Shown: one piece after another, positions 1-14,314 of the stretch | Layout: each line of letters opens with the position of its first letter | How positions within the stretch are numbered: the stretch's first letter is position 1 | From: Vanilla planifolia | Lineage: Eukaryota; Streptophyta; Magnoliopsida; Asparagales; Orchidaceae | NCBI GenBank assembly: GCA_023846275.1 | Contig: CM043869.1 | Location: 33,486,737-33,550,736, forward strand | Direction: 5' to 3' | DNA: 64,000 nucleotides | The notes under the pieces: model-generated | What the model saw: the letters and a program-made list of their open reading frames with translations, nothing else | What the model was told of the DNA's origin: nothing | Database searches by the model: none | Made by a program: the position numbers and the translations under genes

Positions 1-900
1 ATAAGACAAAACTCCCCTTTTTGAAATAGTATAAGATCTAAATTCTAAAATATCTATATATTTGAAAAAAGTTTTTATTTATCTTTATTTTGATTTTATA
101 TTTTTACTGATTGAAAGTTTTTAAAATGTTACATAAAAATAAGGTAATAAATTGAATCTAATAACTTAAAATATTTTGCACATTTGAACAAAGATCAATT
201 TTTCCATCAACTATTTAGGATCAAAATAATCAAAATTTTTTTAATATAATAAATCATCAACTTAATCATCAAAGAAATTACAACCAATCCATCAAAATTG
301 CTAATGCTTACGCTAACTTGTGGAATGATGAACAAATATGAATATTATTGTTAAAATGTATAAATTCAAGAGGATTTATGTACAAATAGCAAAAATATTT
401 CCCTTCATATCATGTAGATTTTTGCCAAAAACCATATTAAATGTTAAAGACTGTTTGAATAAGTGGATACGCGTAATTTATATAGATCAATTGTCTAATT
501 GCAAGATTAGTTCATCTAAAATAACATATATTATAGACATTACTAAGACTCATATGTAGGAAATTATACTATACAATAGTAATGATGAATCACTCAATAA
601 GATTGAGCTAATTATTCAAACTGTTTATTCTAAATTGAAAAATATCTTTTAAATAGATGACTAATCTATAAAATATGAAATTAGAGATTCCTATTAAGTT
701 AAAAAGTTTATTAATGATAATTAAAATAACTTCTTACAAATAAAGATAGACATTTTTCTTTTAAAAACCTTTTATAGAAAAATCATCCTTTCCATTGAAG
801 CTTTTATCAAAAGAAAAATCCTCCTTCGATCCCTCTTCTATGAGAGAAACTCTTACATATAATCCGAAGAATTACTCCAAAAAAAAAAAAAAAAAACAAA
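1..900. other. AT-rich intergenic DNA, no gene
   Basis: No coding region is supported. An A run occupies 879-896. Short stretches at about 480-600 resemble 9210-9360 and may be the outer edge of the duplicated block described next, but the match is weak. Confidence 0.6.
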
Positions 901-904
901 TGAA

Positions 905-1815
905 CTAATGTTTGACTCTCGAAAAACTCATCATGATATGAATGTGCACACTTGATCACTCAATCATTTGATGAAATCCACCAACTTTTGTCGTTATCAA
1001 ATATGTTTCATCCATACAAAACTATGGATTAATAAAGAACCACTCAAAAAGGTAGTCAATACTAATAAGAATAATTGAAGTTTAACAAAATATATGACAA
1101 AAAACATATATTATTTACGTACTAGTTTTGTGACAACATAACCACCAAACAAGAGTTTAATTTTTTTAAGAAAAGATTGCTTGGCAAAAGAATATTAAGA
1201 AATTGTACTGTTGCATGTGCTCCTTAGTCACATGTTCTTCTTTGCCACAGTGAGAAGAGGAAAACTGCCAAGGCAAAAAATTCATCATGTGGCTCTCCAT
1301 TTAAGTTGATTCCATGGCTAAATAGGTTGACAAGAAGAAAGGGTTGAGTGCATGGTCCCATGCATCTAGATTTGAGGCACTGTTTTTTATTATATGACAT
1401 TTCTAAGACTAAAGTTATACCAAATTAGAGAAGCCAAACGTCCAAAAGTTATATGGCATAGGGGTGGTTAGCCTTTTAAGTCACAAGCAATTGGGTAGGA
1501 TACTAGTGATTAGTTATTTGGTCCATTAAATACTTAGATTTATTTGGTACCAAAGTGTGAAGTCGAACAACTTTCTAGATCATGCAATAAAAGGATCACA
1601 AGTGATCACACAACCTTGGCAATGTGGTCCACAAATAGTGGGTTTTGTTGATGTTAAGAAAGCATATGACTGACTTGATTTATCATTTGCAATTATATCA
1701 TTTTTTTTGTTAGGAGTTGTTCTCATCACTTGAACTTACAAGCACCAACATAATTACTATAACTTTTTATTGTTGGAACGATAATGTCAAGCGAGCCTTG
1801 AAAATTGCAAAAATG
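905..1815 (+). repeat. Duplicated block, copy A (single internal unit)
   Basis: A diverged direct copy of 10283-11335. The best-matched part is 1204-1600 against 10711-11105: both share, in order, a TTTGCCA...CTGCCAAGGC stretch, AAGAAAGGG, GCATGGTC, CATGCATCTA, GAGGCACT-like sequence, AAATTAGAGAAGCCAA-like sequence, GAGTCACAAGCAATT-like sequence and GATTAGTTATTTG. Bases 905-1110 correspond to one of the units that is repeated four times in copy B. No coding frame is conserved, so a non-coding repeat or the LTR of an old element is more likely than a gene. Confidence 0.75.
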
Positions 1816-2189
1816 AAGTCTTAAGAAAAATGTATAGAATTAAAATATTTGACCATTAAATTAAACCATAATTTTGATTTAGCATTTTGGATATTAGTGT
1901 GGGTGGGGTGGGCTCAAATGAGGTCATGAGAAAATGAGGCATAGGCAAAGAGGATGCTTGTTGGTGAGAAAGGTCATGGGTTTTGATGAATTAATTTTAG
2001 ATTAGATCATAATTGGATGGGTATTATTGAGATTGATACTTGGTTGAAGATTGGAATGAAAGTAGGCAAGATTATTAAGCAACTGTAGTAGCTTGAGTTT
2101 GAGTTGGAGTGGTTTGACTTTCACCCCCTTGGTTAGTAGGGGATATGATGGATTAGTGCGTTAAATGTGGTGTAGACGAATAATGAAAA

Positions 2190-2800
2190 TGATAATAACG
2201 AAAGGAGTTTGACCATTAAACAATGGATTTGCATTGGAAAGAAGAAAATGTAAAGGCATGTACATCAAAGATGGTGTGTTGTGTTTAGAGACTTGTTCTG
2301 TAGCGAGCGATAAATCAGAAAAAAAAACAAGCAAAGTGATGTCTACTATAGTCAAGGAATACACAATTTGAAATGATTATCAAGTTTGATGGTGGTATAT
2401 TGTCAAAGATAGAGATAACATAAGCACCCAAAGATTTTAAGAAAGGTGTAATTAGGTGATTTAATAAATAATAAAAGAGAATGATGAGTAATAGTAAAGA
2501 TTTGATGATGGTAAATAATTAATCAACAGATTTGAAAAATAGAATAATTGTACTAATATTGAGGTGATAAGAATGTCCTTATTCATATAGTGTCATCAAG
2601 TTTAACGATATGTCTATATTTTCTTTTGACTATGCCATTTTGAGTTAGAGTATAAGATAAAAATATTCAATATGAAATACTAAAAATTATTTAAGACAAC
2701 AAAAAATTTTAGATATTCACTAATACAATTGAAGAGAATTCTCTATCATTGCTTTAAAAGAAACAAAAGCAAACAATGTCATAGATTGGAGTAATACATA
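2190..2800 (-). pseudogene. Ty1/copia integrase remnant
   Basis: Read on the - strand, 2621-2653 gives YTLTQNGIVKR, matching the copia integrase signature YTPQQNGVAER. Downstream in the same sense, 2415-2441 gives FLKIFGCLCY (family FLKVFGCLCYP) inside KSPNYTFLKIFGCLCY. Then comes KLDNHF and, after a frameshift, FLDYSRHH with a following SDLSLATEQVS segment, matching the FLGYSxxHKGY...SRHVxFDE region. Several stops and frameshifts show it is dead. The expected reverse transcriptase further left is not visible; the segment ends near the right edge of copy A. The part to 3160 may hold the start of integrase, but I could not read it clearly. Confidence 0.8.
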
Positions 2801-3160
2801 TTGATGTGTAAAAAAAACACATAACAAAAAAATGTAGCATATATGTTCATTTAAGGATAGAGCTAGAGCTAGTTCCCAAAGCATAGAATAAATCAAATCA
2901 AGTAGTTTTATGTAACAAATAAAACCAATAATTGTGAGCTAGTTGACATAAATTAACAAAGGCTTGGAAGAGCATGTTGGAGTGAGATAGATTGTATTGA
3001 CAAAGAATATGATGTGGATTATATTATGAAACTGGTTGAGGCTATCATGTCGAATAAGAAAGAGGACAAATTGGCGAGTGTGAGTGATGTAGTCAATAGT
3101 GGAAGGCAACAAAAGACACTACAACCTTATTGTGAAGATCTCTCTTTGGTTAAGAATTTT

Positions 3161-6100
3161 TTATGTCACAAAATATGAGATCAAATTCAATTATTACAAT
3201 ATTATCATTTGTATAATACCTAAATATAATAATTTTTTTATAAATTAAGGAATATAAAGAACATCTTTTAAATGAAAGTACAATTAGATAAAATAAGAAT
3301 TATCAACTTACTGGACAATAAAATGCATATCACTATCATATTAAAAATTGTTTAATTCAACGTAAGGAGAATTGATTTTTAGAGTCTAAAAGATAAGATT
3401 AGATAGTGCGAGGCACCAAAGTTAAGATGCTAAGCATCTATGAAGTATGGAGTACCTATGTGATGACATTGATTTTTATGCCTTTTTTGCTCCACTAGAG
3501 CTCAAATCATTTACTATTAAATATAAAAGATATAAAATAACTAACTTAATTTTGATAATAAGATAAAAATTTATAATTATGCATTAGCACATATATTATT
3601 TTATTCTAACACACTTATCACTCATATTTTTTATTTCTAGAGATATTTTCAGTATTTACCCCTAAAAAATACTAGTAATATGAGGGGGAAGAAGGGGGAT
3701 GAGTCTATCATAAACTTAGTATGTAACAATATTAATGATAATAATATTAAATAGAGAGTAATGTTATCTAGTTTTAATTCATCCTTATTTAATATGAATT
3801 TACCAATCTAAATTTCATTAGATGTAAGATTTTATTAATTATTCATAACAATATAATGCGTAGAATAGTTGAACATGTCATGTCAATGTAATACACAATG
3901 GTGCAAAATATGTATAAAATATTCTTAAATCGTTCTTCATATGAATTAATAATAAATAAACACAAAATCATATTGAATATTACTATTAAAATATTATACT
4001 ATAAAGACACTTGTGTCTTAATGCTTTCAAAATAGTAAATAGATTGACGTGTTTGTAATGTTTTTTATGTTCAACAATTTTAGATCTTTTGATTCATTGT
4101 CAGTTTTTTAAAGCATTAACATCCTCAAATATGTTTCATTTGTCTCAAAAGGTTTGCAATTTGGTCTTTTCCTACTAAAATTTCTCAAAATGTTGTGGGT
4201 GTTTTGCTATTTGTAATTTGGTCATGATTTCTTATATAGGATTTCTAAATTTCCCCTAATGCATGAGCTTACTATTTTTAGTTTTTCCGATATCATCTAT
4301 TTTGTCATTGATGTAAAATTGTAGATTGCTAGAAATTATTGAAGGGATTAACTTTGTTATTATGTTCTTTTTGAATATAAGTTGGTTGATAATTTGGTCT
4401 ATGTTTGTTAGTCTTGTACCCTTAGTGTTTGTATTTTTCCTACATCTATGTTTATCCATTCTAGCACCATCACCTTTTTCTTAGGAAACCTATAGCACTC
4501 TAACATCCAAACACTTATTCAAGCAGTATTATAGCATCCGATTGCTTGGTGGTATCTTAAACGTTAATGATCTAAGGTTGTTATTTTATATGTTGTCTAC
4601 TTTGTCAAAATGATGTTCCTTTGTTGTTCTTAATACTTTTCCCTTGAGATTGATTGTGCTTTGTTGTGTATACCACCTTTACCCACTAGAATTTCAATTA
4701 TATGTAGGTTTGTAATTGACTTGACAAAGAGGAATCATTATTTTCGATTTAACTTGTAAAAACAACAAAGTAAATTTATTATAATTCATAATTTCTAATC
4801 ATGGTGTGGTTTTCATTTTTGTTAGGGGTTCCACTTTGTGGAGTTCTTAGAGAACACATCCAACCTACAATACTTTGGAGTTTATATATGAAATATATAA
4901 CATAGAGTTTGGTTGGATTAATAAAAGTTTATATTATTTGATACTCTAGATTATTATTCAATTGTAATGATAAATTAATTATGTCATTTGGAAGTCCTTT
5001 CTCCCATTCCTAAATATTTTAATTATAGGTTTACTTAAAACTTATAAGTCGCATGAATTTTTATTACCCCATGTTTTCTCAAACTACCCTTGAATGAGTT
5101 TGTCTTCTCTTGAAACTACCTTGGTTTTATTCATGAGAATGGGAATGTAGAGACCTGCCTAAATTTCTTTAGTTTCATATGTGACAACCATCTCACTCCA
5201 TGTTGTTGATCATGCTTCATTGTTTATAACTTATATTGTTTATCATAAGAATATTATACTAGTTGCCTTGAGTGGAGATATCCCTATTAATAGCATGCCA
5301 TTACATGTTGCCCACCTTCATTTATTGAATTTCATGATGGGGGCATTGTAAATGTTACTTAAAGACATATTCTTATTTCTTATGTTGTGACATTATGCAT
5401 GGGTGTATTCAGAAGTTATGGCATTATTTAATATTGATATTATATTGAGACAAACCTTGTTGTGGAACTCAGATTTCTTTTACCACCATAAAAAGCATTC
5501 TCATATTATATCTACTAATCACTGTATTGTGGTGGCCATCACCCATCTAATTCACGCATGAAACTAAACCTTGCACGTCTAAATCTCATACAACTACTAT
5601 CACAAAACTCTCCAAAGCCCCATTCCACTTCCAAAGCCTAAACTTCAAATTACAAATTTAGTTTCCACCACTTTCTCATTCCTAGTTCTTACTTGTGAGG
5701 ATTTTATGTGAATCACCCACCACTTATTATAGTTATAATCACCACAACTATCTCTTAGGTGAATGATCACCTATCTTATTCCTCCTTAAAACAAATTTTC
5801 TAATAGATTATCTCATAAGATGACACTTATAGATGTAATTTTACTAATTATTTTTTGCCTCAAACTTACCTTCTCAGATTGCATACTTATGATAATACTA
5901 CTAATTAGTTTTATGAGTACTTTAATAGAAGAAGATCATATTTTTAGTAGTCATATTGATGATATTAATGACAATGTGTGTCAATTTTTCTTGTGTCCAC
6001 TTATGGGATTACTACCTAATGAGCTATTATATTTATTTAGGATGTGTTTATAAGAGTTGTCATTTTCATGCTAAAAATTAAAAGTATCTCTTCTATTTTA

Positions 6101-9100
6101 TTTGATGACTTTATTCTTCAATTACTAAATGAGACTATTTCACTACCTCTCTACATAAACAACCACTCCTTATATTATAGAGGAGTAAATCATAAGTTGA
6201 CCTCAAGAAGAGTTTAATTTAGCACCTATAATTACTTTGGCTTTGCCTTGTAGATCACATCTTCCAATGATGTTGCATGATAGTGTCCCTTACTATCAAA
6301 TCCCATGAACCTTGTCATATTTGTTACGCTTACACTTTCCTCTAAAGGATTAAACAAAACTAGAATGAATTTAACATATTTATTAATTAATAATCTTGAT
6401 TTTCAAACTAATATAAGTTTCTATTTTCCACAAATTATAAGGAAGAGGTTTATTTTTGATAGGTAGCTCCAATAGTTCACATTGCATTATAAGAATGTTA
6501 CTAATATTTGACGTTGTGGATGACAAGGATGACAAAATGTAGATGGTGGTTTAGAGAAGTTGGAACCCATCTCTCGCCCTCAATATTTCCTAACACTCAA
6601 TGACAAATGGTCTTCATAGGAAAGGGTTTAAAGTGGTGACATCTCATTTCCTTTTTATGACTTTACAAGATCACAAAGGGTCATCCAAAGTTGTAGACTC
6701 TTATGATTGTTTCATCAATTTTGTATAGAAAATGCACGTGTATGTTGTAATTGAATGATATTTTGTATGCCTCATGTTATTTTAGGATTTTTATTTTATT
6801 TTATGAAGGTTTGTACATATTTGGGAGTGTTTTTTATTCCTTTGTGTGCACCACATTTTGTTATCATGTTTTCTAGACCATCTTAGTAGCTTAGTCCAAG
6901 CTAGTTTAGATAAGACACACAATTGATGGATTTTGGAAGAAAAATTTTGGGGCGTCTTTTTAATAAATGTTTAGTGCCAATAAAAGTTATATTTTTGCTA
7001 CCTTATATCAAAGCTTAAGTTTTCTTTGATGAAGAAGTTGCAAACATCTTTAATGGTGAGTTCATCCAAGTATTAGGAGAGTGAATGTGAGATTTGCCTC
7101 TACAATCTTTTGTGGTCATTGATGCGAAGTCCAAATTCACATAATGTTGCTCAAGTTCTTTACCTACCCACCACATCAAACTACGCCAATAAAATCTTCA
7201 TCCTACCACTATTGGTTTCTCTTATTCTTGGCATCTCATTATCATACTTTTTTAGTACAATTCTTGCTTATGTGTTGCATTATCACTTAAAAATATTTGT
7301 CCAATACCTTCAAACATAGTTGAATAACAAATCAATGTTTATTATGTTTTCATATCTAAAACATTTTGAGATTATGAGTTCTTGATGGGTTTTCAAGTTC
7401 TTCGACTTTCTTATGAGGTGGTATGTGTTTACTTAATAATCTGGCAAATTAAGATTTTTTCCTATTGAAATAGACTTATATTGTGATGCTATATCATGGT
7501 TAGCTTGCTATTTTTGGGCTATGAGTTTTTGCAAATCTCAAAATTCTTTGAATTTGTGATGCTTTTGCTATTTGAAAGGTAGCATTGGTTTTCTTTATTG
7601 AGTTTTCAAGGTTTTAGTTTTCTTTATATAAAATATTTTTGAATTGATGGAAAAGTTTGATGATTGTTAGAAAACATGAAGGGATTAATTTTTTTTATTG
7701 AATTAACACTTTATGAAAATTCATCAATTTCACTGTCTTGTAGCTAATGTGAATCGACAAAAGTTTGTTAACAAGATTTTTGTATAGCATATGTGTTTGA
7801 ATTTTTTCTCACCATGTTCCATTCCATTAACATGAATTGTGTCTCAAGAGTCCTATGCCCTACAACTTTCGGGCTTGTAGTGCTTCAACCATAAATAAAA
7901 AAAATAACACAAAATAACAAGTCTTGCATTAAATGAAATTGCATGGGTTAGAATAAATAAAGTATTTTTTAATTCATTTATAATTATGATAATATACTTT
8001 CTTTAAATAATATGTACATAAAATTTCATTATTAGTAATATCATATTAATTAGATTTACTAGATGAGTTAGTGTAGACTTTCGTTGTTATGTTATAAATG
8101 ATTTCAAGCATGATATTAGCTAGTAATGGATCACATAAGGGTGAGTAATATTGTGCGAAAAATTTCTCAATATGTATATAAACAAGTTGTTATTCAATAT
8201 TAGACAAGCAAGCATAGATGACAATATCTTGTAGTATGAGCTATCACATTCATAGTTTGTTAAGCAATATATTTTGAGTTTAATTATAAAATATTTTTGT
8301 ATAATATATCATATAAAGTGATGTTTTAAAAAAATATGTAACTTCTTTTGGCCTTCAAATGAGTTGACATAAGTGGTTAACAATCAAGCTTGTCTAGTTT
8401 TTCAAGTTTAATCATGATTTGATAATCTAGAGTGAAAACCATGACATCTTTATTAGATAGTTGTCCTTGGAGTAGTATTAGCTTTTTATTTTTCTTTATA
8501 TTTTTTTCTTCAAGCTCAACTTTCCTAGTACATTATTAAATTAGTATGAGATCAACATACAATTCCTTAGAGCTAAGTGTTCAAAAGATGCTTGGTGCAT
8601 TGTTTATTATCATTAATAGATCAAACTCTTTAAGTGTTACATTAACAATATTTTCCACCAACTTATTATTCACAATCGTATTATCAAAACTAGACACAAA
8701 ATTGCATATTAGTGTAATGTGCAACCATGTCTTTGATGGTTTCAGTAAAGAGTAATTCACAATAATGTATTGATATATAAGTTCATAATTATCTCATTTT
8801 GATCATCACATATTGGTCAAAAGAGAGTTTTTTTAAAGATATCTCGACATCTTAAGATTATGATTCTACATGTATTTATAGATTTTTTTTCACCTTTTTG
8901 AAGTAATGCTATTCATTTTTATACCTCTTCACCAAAAAAATCAACTAAGATTCATTCATTCTTTCATGATTCAACCTTTAGAACACAATATGCCGATCAT
9001 TTTTCATATCTTTGGTCACAAGAGTCTATAGTATTTTTTTAAGATGCCCAACACACTTAGAACAAAGTATAGAATGATGGGTAAATATAAACAAAACTAT

Positions 9101-9383
9101 TGTTAGAATTTGTATAATCAAGGGTATTTTAGTCAAATAATGTTTCAAATCTTATAGTTGCTTTTCAAATAATAAGGACACATTGATTATGAACCAATTA
9201 TTTAGCTTAATGTATATAGATCAAATAATTCAATTGTAAGATGAGTCTACTTAATTTGTGTATGTATACATCTATATATATATTTATTTATTTATTATAC
9301 ATTAATAATAATTAGACTTAGAAAATCAAATCATCGAATAGTAATGATTTGTCATCCAATCACTTATGTGAGATACTTTATAA
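3161..9383. other. AT-rich intergenic DNA between the duplicated blocks
   Basis: I see no supportable gene, RNA gene or clean repeat boundary. Short open frames (for example 5820-6053 and 7110-7319, + strand) have AT-driven composition and no recognisable motif. If blocks A and B are the LTRs of one old element, the gag part of that element should lie here, but I could not recognise it. Confidence 0.5.
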
Positions 9384-9666
9384 ATAATTCTTAAGAATTT
9401 CATGAATTTTTTTAGGAGAGCACCACATTTCTTTTGTGATTGCTAAAGCTCATCAAGTAACTTAACATGTTTCTTGATTCAAACATATTATATAACTTTG
9501 TACACTCCCAATCAATTATTATACCAAATTAATTTTTCTAATTATCAAATATGTTTAAGATATCATAACCTCAATAAATCAGCAAAATACCAAAATAGGA
9601 GACCAATTAAAACAATGAAAATTAACTGGAGTTGGTTAAAGAGCAATTTGTGAAAATGAAATAATC

Positions 9667-9698
<32 letters not shown>

Positions 9699-10601
9699 TA
9701 AGAATTTCATGAGTTGTTTTTTTAGGAGATCATCACACTTCTTTTGTGATAACTAAAGCTCATCAAGTAACTCAACATATTCCTTGATTCAAACATATTA
9801 AATGATTTTGTACACTTCCAATCAATTATTAAACTAAATTAATTTTTTGTAATTAAAAAAAATATTTAAGATATTATAACTTCAATGGATCAACAAAATA
9901 TCAAAATAAGAGATCAACTAAAACAATTCGTAGTAATTTGATTTGGTTAAAAAGCAATTTGTGAAAAAAAATAGTTGTATATATATAATTCTTAAGAATT
10001 TCATGAATTGTTTTTTTAGGATTTCATCACACTTCTTTTGTGATGGCTAAAGTTCAAGTAACTCAACATGTTTCTTGATTCAAACATATTATATAATTTT
10101 GTACACTCCCAATCAATTATTAGACCAAATCAATTTTTTGTAATTATCAAATATGTTTAAGATATCATAATCTTAATGAATCAACAAAATACCAAAATAG
10201 GAGACTAACTAAAACAATGCATAATAATTTGATTTGGTTAAAGATCAATTTGTGAAAAAAATAGTCATATATATATATATATACAATTCTTAAGAATTTC
10301 ATAAATTATTTTTTAAGAGATCATCACACTTATTTTGTGATGACTAAAACTCATCAAGTAACGCAACATGTTCCTTGATTTAAACATATTTATTAATTCT
10401 CGATAGTTTCAATCAATTATTTGATCAAATCAATTTTTTATAATTATTAAATATGTTTAAGATATTATAACCTCAATGGACCAACAAAATACAAAAATAG
10501 AAGACCAAGTAAAACAATACTTAGTAATTTGATTTGGTTAAAGAGCAATTTGTAAACAAAAAAATAAAAACTCAAGTTTAAGTTTTATATATATATATAT
10601 T
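9384..10601 (+). repeat. Four tandem units of about 300 bp with AT microsatellite junctions
   Basis: Units start at 9384, 9691, 9985 and 10283 (lengths about 307, 294, 298 and 319). Each opens with a form of CTTAAGAATTTCATGAATT. It continues through CATCACACTTCTTTTGTGAT, CTCATCAAGTAACTCAACATG, CTTGATTCAAACATATT, AATATGTTTAAGATAT and TTTGGTTAAAGAGCAATTTG, and ends in a (TA)n run that adjoins the next unit. The longest (AT)n is 9667-9693. Confidence 0.9.
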
Positions 10602-11335
10602 ACAAATATGTATTATTTATGCATCCTTTTTATGGCTTCTTAACGACCTAACATGGATCTGTTTTATTTTTTTTAAATTATTTTACTAAACAAAAATATT
10701 AAAATATTAGACTGAGGCATGTGCTTATGAGTGGCATTTTGTTCTTTGCCATGGTAAGAACTAAAATACTGCCAAGGCCAAAAGTCCATCATGCGTGTCT
10801 TCATACTTGATTTTAGTTGATTCTACAAGTGAATAGTTTAAGAAGAAAGGGGTGATTGCATGGTCACATGCATCTATATTTCAGGCACTATTTTCGATCA
10901 AGTGGCTGTCCTAGGTCTAATACTAGACCAAATTAAAGAAGCCAAGCTTCCAGGAGTTAAATGCCATAAGGTTGGTCAGTCTTGTGAGTCACAAGCAATT
11001 TGGTATGATACTATTGATTAGTTATTTGTCCCTTTAAACACTTGGGTTTGTTTGATAACAAATATGAGGTAGATCAACTTCCTATTTCGTGACTAAAAGG
11101 TTTGTTAGCGTTGGTGAAGCACTGGTGGTTCGATACATAAATTGTTCTTTACACTTGTGATAAATAAACAAACATATGATTTGATTTGTTATTACTAACT
11201 TTATTATTATTATTATTATTATTTTGTTAGGAATTGTTTTGATGACTCAAATATATCTTTAGCAATATGTGTAATAGCTTTGATTATTATAATAATGATG
11301 CAAGGTAAATCTTTGAATTAGCAAGATAACTGGTT
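10602..11335 (+). repeat. Duplicated block, copy B (single-copy part)
   Basis: Diverged direct partner of 1110-1815, about 9.5 kb away. Similarity is clearest from 10711 to 11105 and continues, weaker, through TTTTGTTAGGAATTGTTTTGATGA (11220-11245) to about 11335. The text of the copies differs at many positions and by indels, so the duplication is old. Confidence 0.75.
11200..11224 (+). repeat. (TTA)8 microsatellite
   Basis: Perfect trinucleotide run inside copy B; copy A has a T-rich but non-repeated stretch at the matching place, so the run arose after duplication. Confidence 0.9.
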
Positions 11336-14314
11336 ACAATTGTTTATTTGCTTTCATGTCATATATGTTTCATAATTTTGTTGATTTAATTTATATAAGT
11401 GATGAAAAAAATGGTTATTAAATGTTTATGTGTACTTTCAAGAGTGTTGTTTATTTTTATTTGATGATCGTGTGTGAATTAGGTTTTTTATAGTTATCAT
11501 AGGCCATCATAGGTCATGAAAGATCAATAGATAATAGTTTAACATTCAAAGTAAATTCATAGCCAATAATTTTAGTTATCTTCATATATAGCTTGGGAAG
11601 AAGTTATTTAATTTCATAACCAGGTTTGGCTTGCGGACAAATATGTCTTTTATGCGTTAAAACTATTGATGAATGACTAGTAATTTGGTCCTTATTTTGA
11701 ATGATCTTAATTCTTCATGCATGAGACTTGGGGAAGAGGCCAATTATAAAGTTCTATTATTTATAGCTTCCATATGGTCTTTATTATGAACTACTTTTGC
11801 AAGTTGAATTTGCAACTAAGTAGCAAACCTACAACATTTGTCATTGCAACAATAATAAAAACATAATTGCTAAAATTATAAGAAAGACATTTAAATTTTT
11901 CGTGTGAAGCTAACTTTTCATAATATGTATGGTTTATTTGTTTAATAATGAGAGCTAAATATCTACACAAGAGAGGGAGGTAGATCATAAAAATCATAAT
12001 CTTAATAACATGAAAGTAATATAGCAATTTTTTTATAGATTCATGATTATGATTGAATCTTAATTTAAAAAATCTTATTATCATTAAAATCTTTTTGTTT
12101 GAAGAACATTATAAAGAAAATATATAATAGATTTTTAAATGGTTCAATGAAATATTAAAACTACATCCAACCCTGACTAAAAGGTTAGACAAATATTAAA
12201 AAATGTTTTTCACAATTTTGGGAGGGTAATATTGTACACACTAGCCTAATAAAGCTCAAAAATAATGGGCCAAAGGACCCTATAATATTGACCAAGATGA
12301 GCTTATACAAGTGGAGAAAAGACTCCATAGTCACCAGGTCAAATGGTCATACAAAGGTGGTTAAAAGACAAATAAATAAACCAAAGATAAAGCTCTATAA
12401 TAAGACAAAAGATACAATATGAAAATTCATAACTATAACTCCTACAACTTAACATAGAATTAAGAGACACGTTAAATTAATGTTTCAATAGTTTGGGAAA
12501 GATATCCAACATAGCTCAATGCCATAATTTGAAAGAGGCTAAGATAAAAAGGCAAGCTAATCGTTTCACTTTACTGCAATTTTATTGGCTAAATCTTAAT
12601 CAATATGAAGACATGTGAAAAATGCTTTTTAAAGATTTATAATTGATGATTAACTACTACATTATATTTGAACCTGTTTTATAGCTTTCTAGGAATGGCT
12701 CCAATTATCCTAAAAGATTCTTTAATGGCCATATTGTAATATTCTAAATTGTGATTAAATTAATCATTACTCATAAAAAAAAGAACTAAATATGTTATAC
12801 ATTCAAAATACCATATTATACATTTGATTTTAACATATATTAAACATATTATATATTAACTATTAACATTTTGTACTTAATTCTCAAGTTCAGCTCTCGT
12901 TTATATATTTAAATACAAATGAATTAAACATATTATAAGTTAAATATTAATATATAATATATTTAATAAAACTTAATGAGTATAGTAATTCAAATAAATG
13001 ATAAAAAAACATGGGCATTGAAAGCTTACATGTGCTAAATTGTGTATAGCCTCCATGTGAAAAATTTTGCATACATTTTTGTAACAACTTGATCTCATAA
13101 TGTATTATTTTTTTAAGTTGTCATATCCTGATTCAAATAAGTTTTATCTTCAAAAGATGTCACAATATCTTAAGATTGTCGTATTACATATATATAAGCA
13201 CAAAATCTTTTTTCAGTGGTTGATGCAAGAAAATTCATTCTTATATGTAGTATCTCAAAGACATGAAAATATTTTTGTTAATTGTTTTTATATCATTTTG
13301 GATTTTTAAAGATTTATTATATTTTTTAAAAATGATAAAAGCTAAAAAAGGAGTACGATATCTAAAATTAGGAGTATAAATTATTATGAACCAAATAATA
13401 CTAAGTTGATGATAATTAAAGATGTCTAGATTATAGAATAAAAGATCAAAGTTATTAAGAATTTAATAATAATAAAAATTGAATAATTGATACTCAACAT
13501 AAATTGCAATAAATATTAAATAGAGTAAAAAATTGAAACTAAGATGGGATATAAATCCTATAAAGAAGCTCGGTTTAAATTTATTTTGACATAGACATGA
13601 TGTTGTAATTACAAAATAAAGGGAATATTTATGAAGATAAATGCTAAAATAATTATTATAAGAATATTTAGAAAAGAAAGAATATTTAAAATATCAAATG
13701 ATACTTAAAATTATGAAAATTAGATGATAAGTAAAGTTTGTCAAATAGTTCTATATAAAATTAGTTGACAAATTTTAAAGATCATTTAGATAAAAAAAAA
13801 TGAAAAGAAAATCATTAGACCTTAAGTTTTGATAAAAAAAATTATTTTCTTGAAACTCTAACTAATAGATATGAATGACAGAGGTGAATCCAAGAGCCTT
13901 GAGTAGGCAAATCGATGGTAACCACCAACAATCAAGTAGTAGGAAGTTTGAGGGTGTGTTCGGTGAGGATTAAATAAAGATGTGTGATCTTTGAAATGGG
14001 AGAAGAGTTGCTGAAGGAGAACACATGCGAAAATTATGCATATAGGGTCCAATTTCTTTTTGAGGGATTTAAGAAAAAATTTCTTGTGTTGAGTTGTCGT
14101 GTGGGAGAGAAAAAAGAAATATAGGTTTTTGCCTTAAGAGGAGAATGAAAAGATTCCAAAACAAGGGATTTAGATATTATGAGCCAAAGGTTTCCAAATT
14201 ATTGTGAAAGATAACATAATGCATGGACTTGATAATAGTTTAGGCTAAAGCAAGCTTTGAGGTAATGGTAAATGGGATTAAGCTTTTAGGTAATTGTATG
14301 TATGAATTAATATG
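11336..14314. other. AT-rich intergenic DNA, no gene
   Basis: No coding region is supported. The 97-codon open frame on the - strand at 11791-12084 has no motif I recognise and an AT-driven composition. Confidence 0.5.

Noticed and set aside
1647..1670. VDVKKAYD reading on the + strand, like a reverse-transcriptase box
   Set aside because: It is followed at once by a stop, the surroundings do not match any RT, and the paired position in copy B does not keep the frame.
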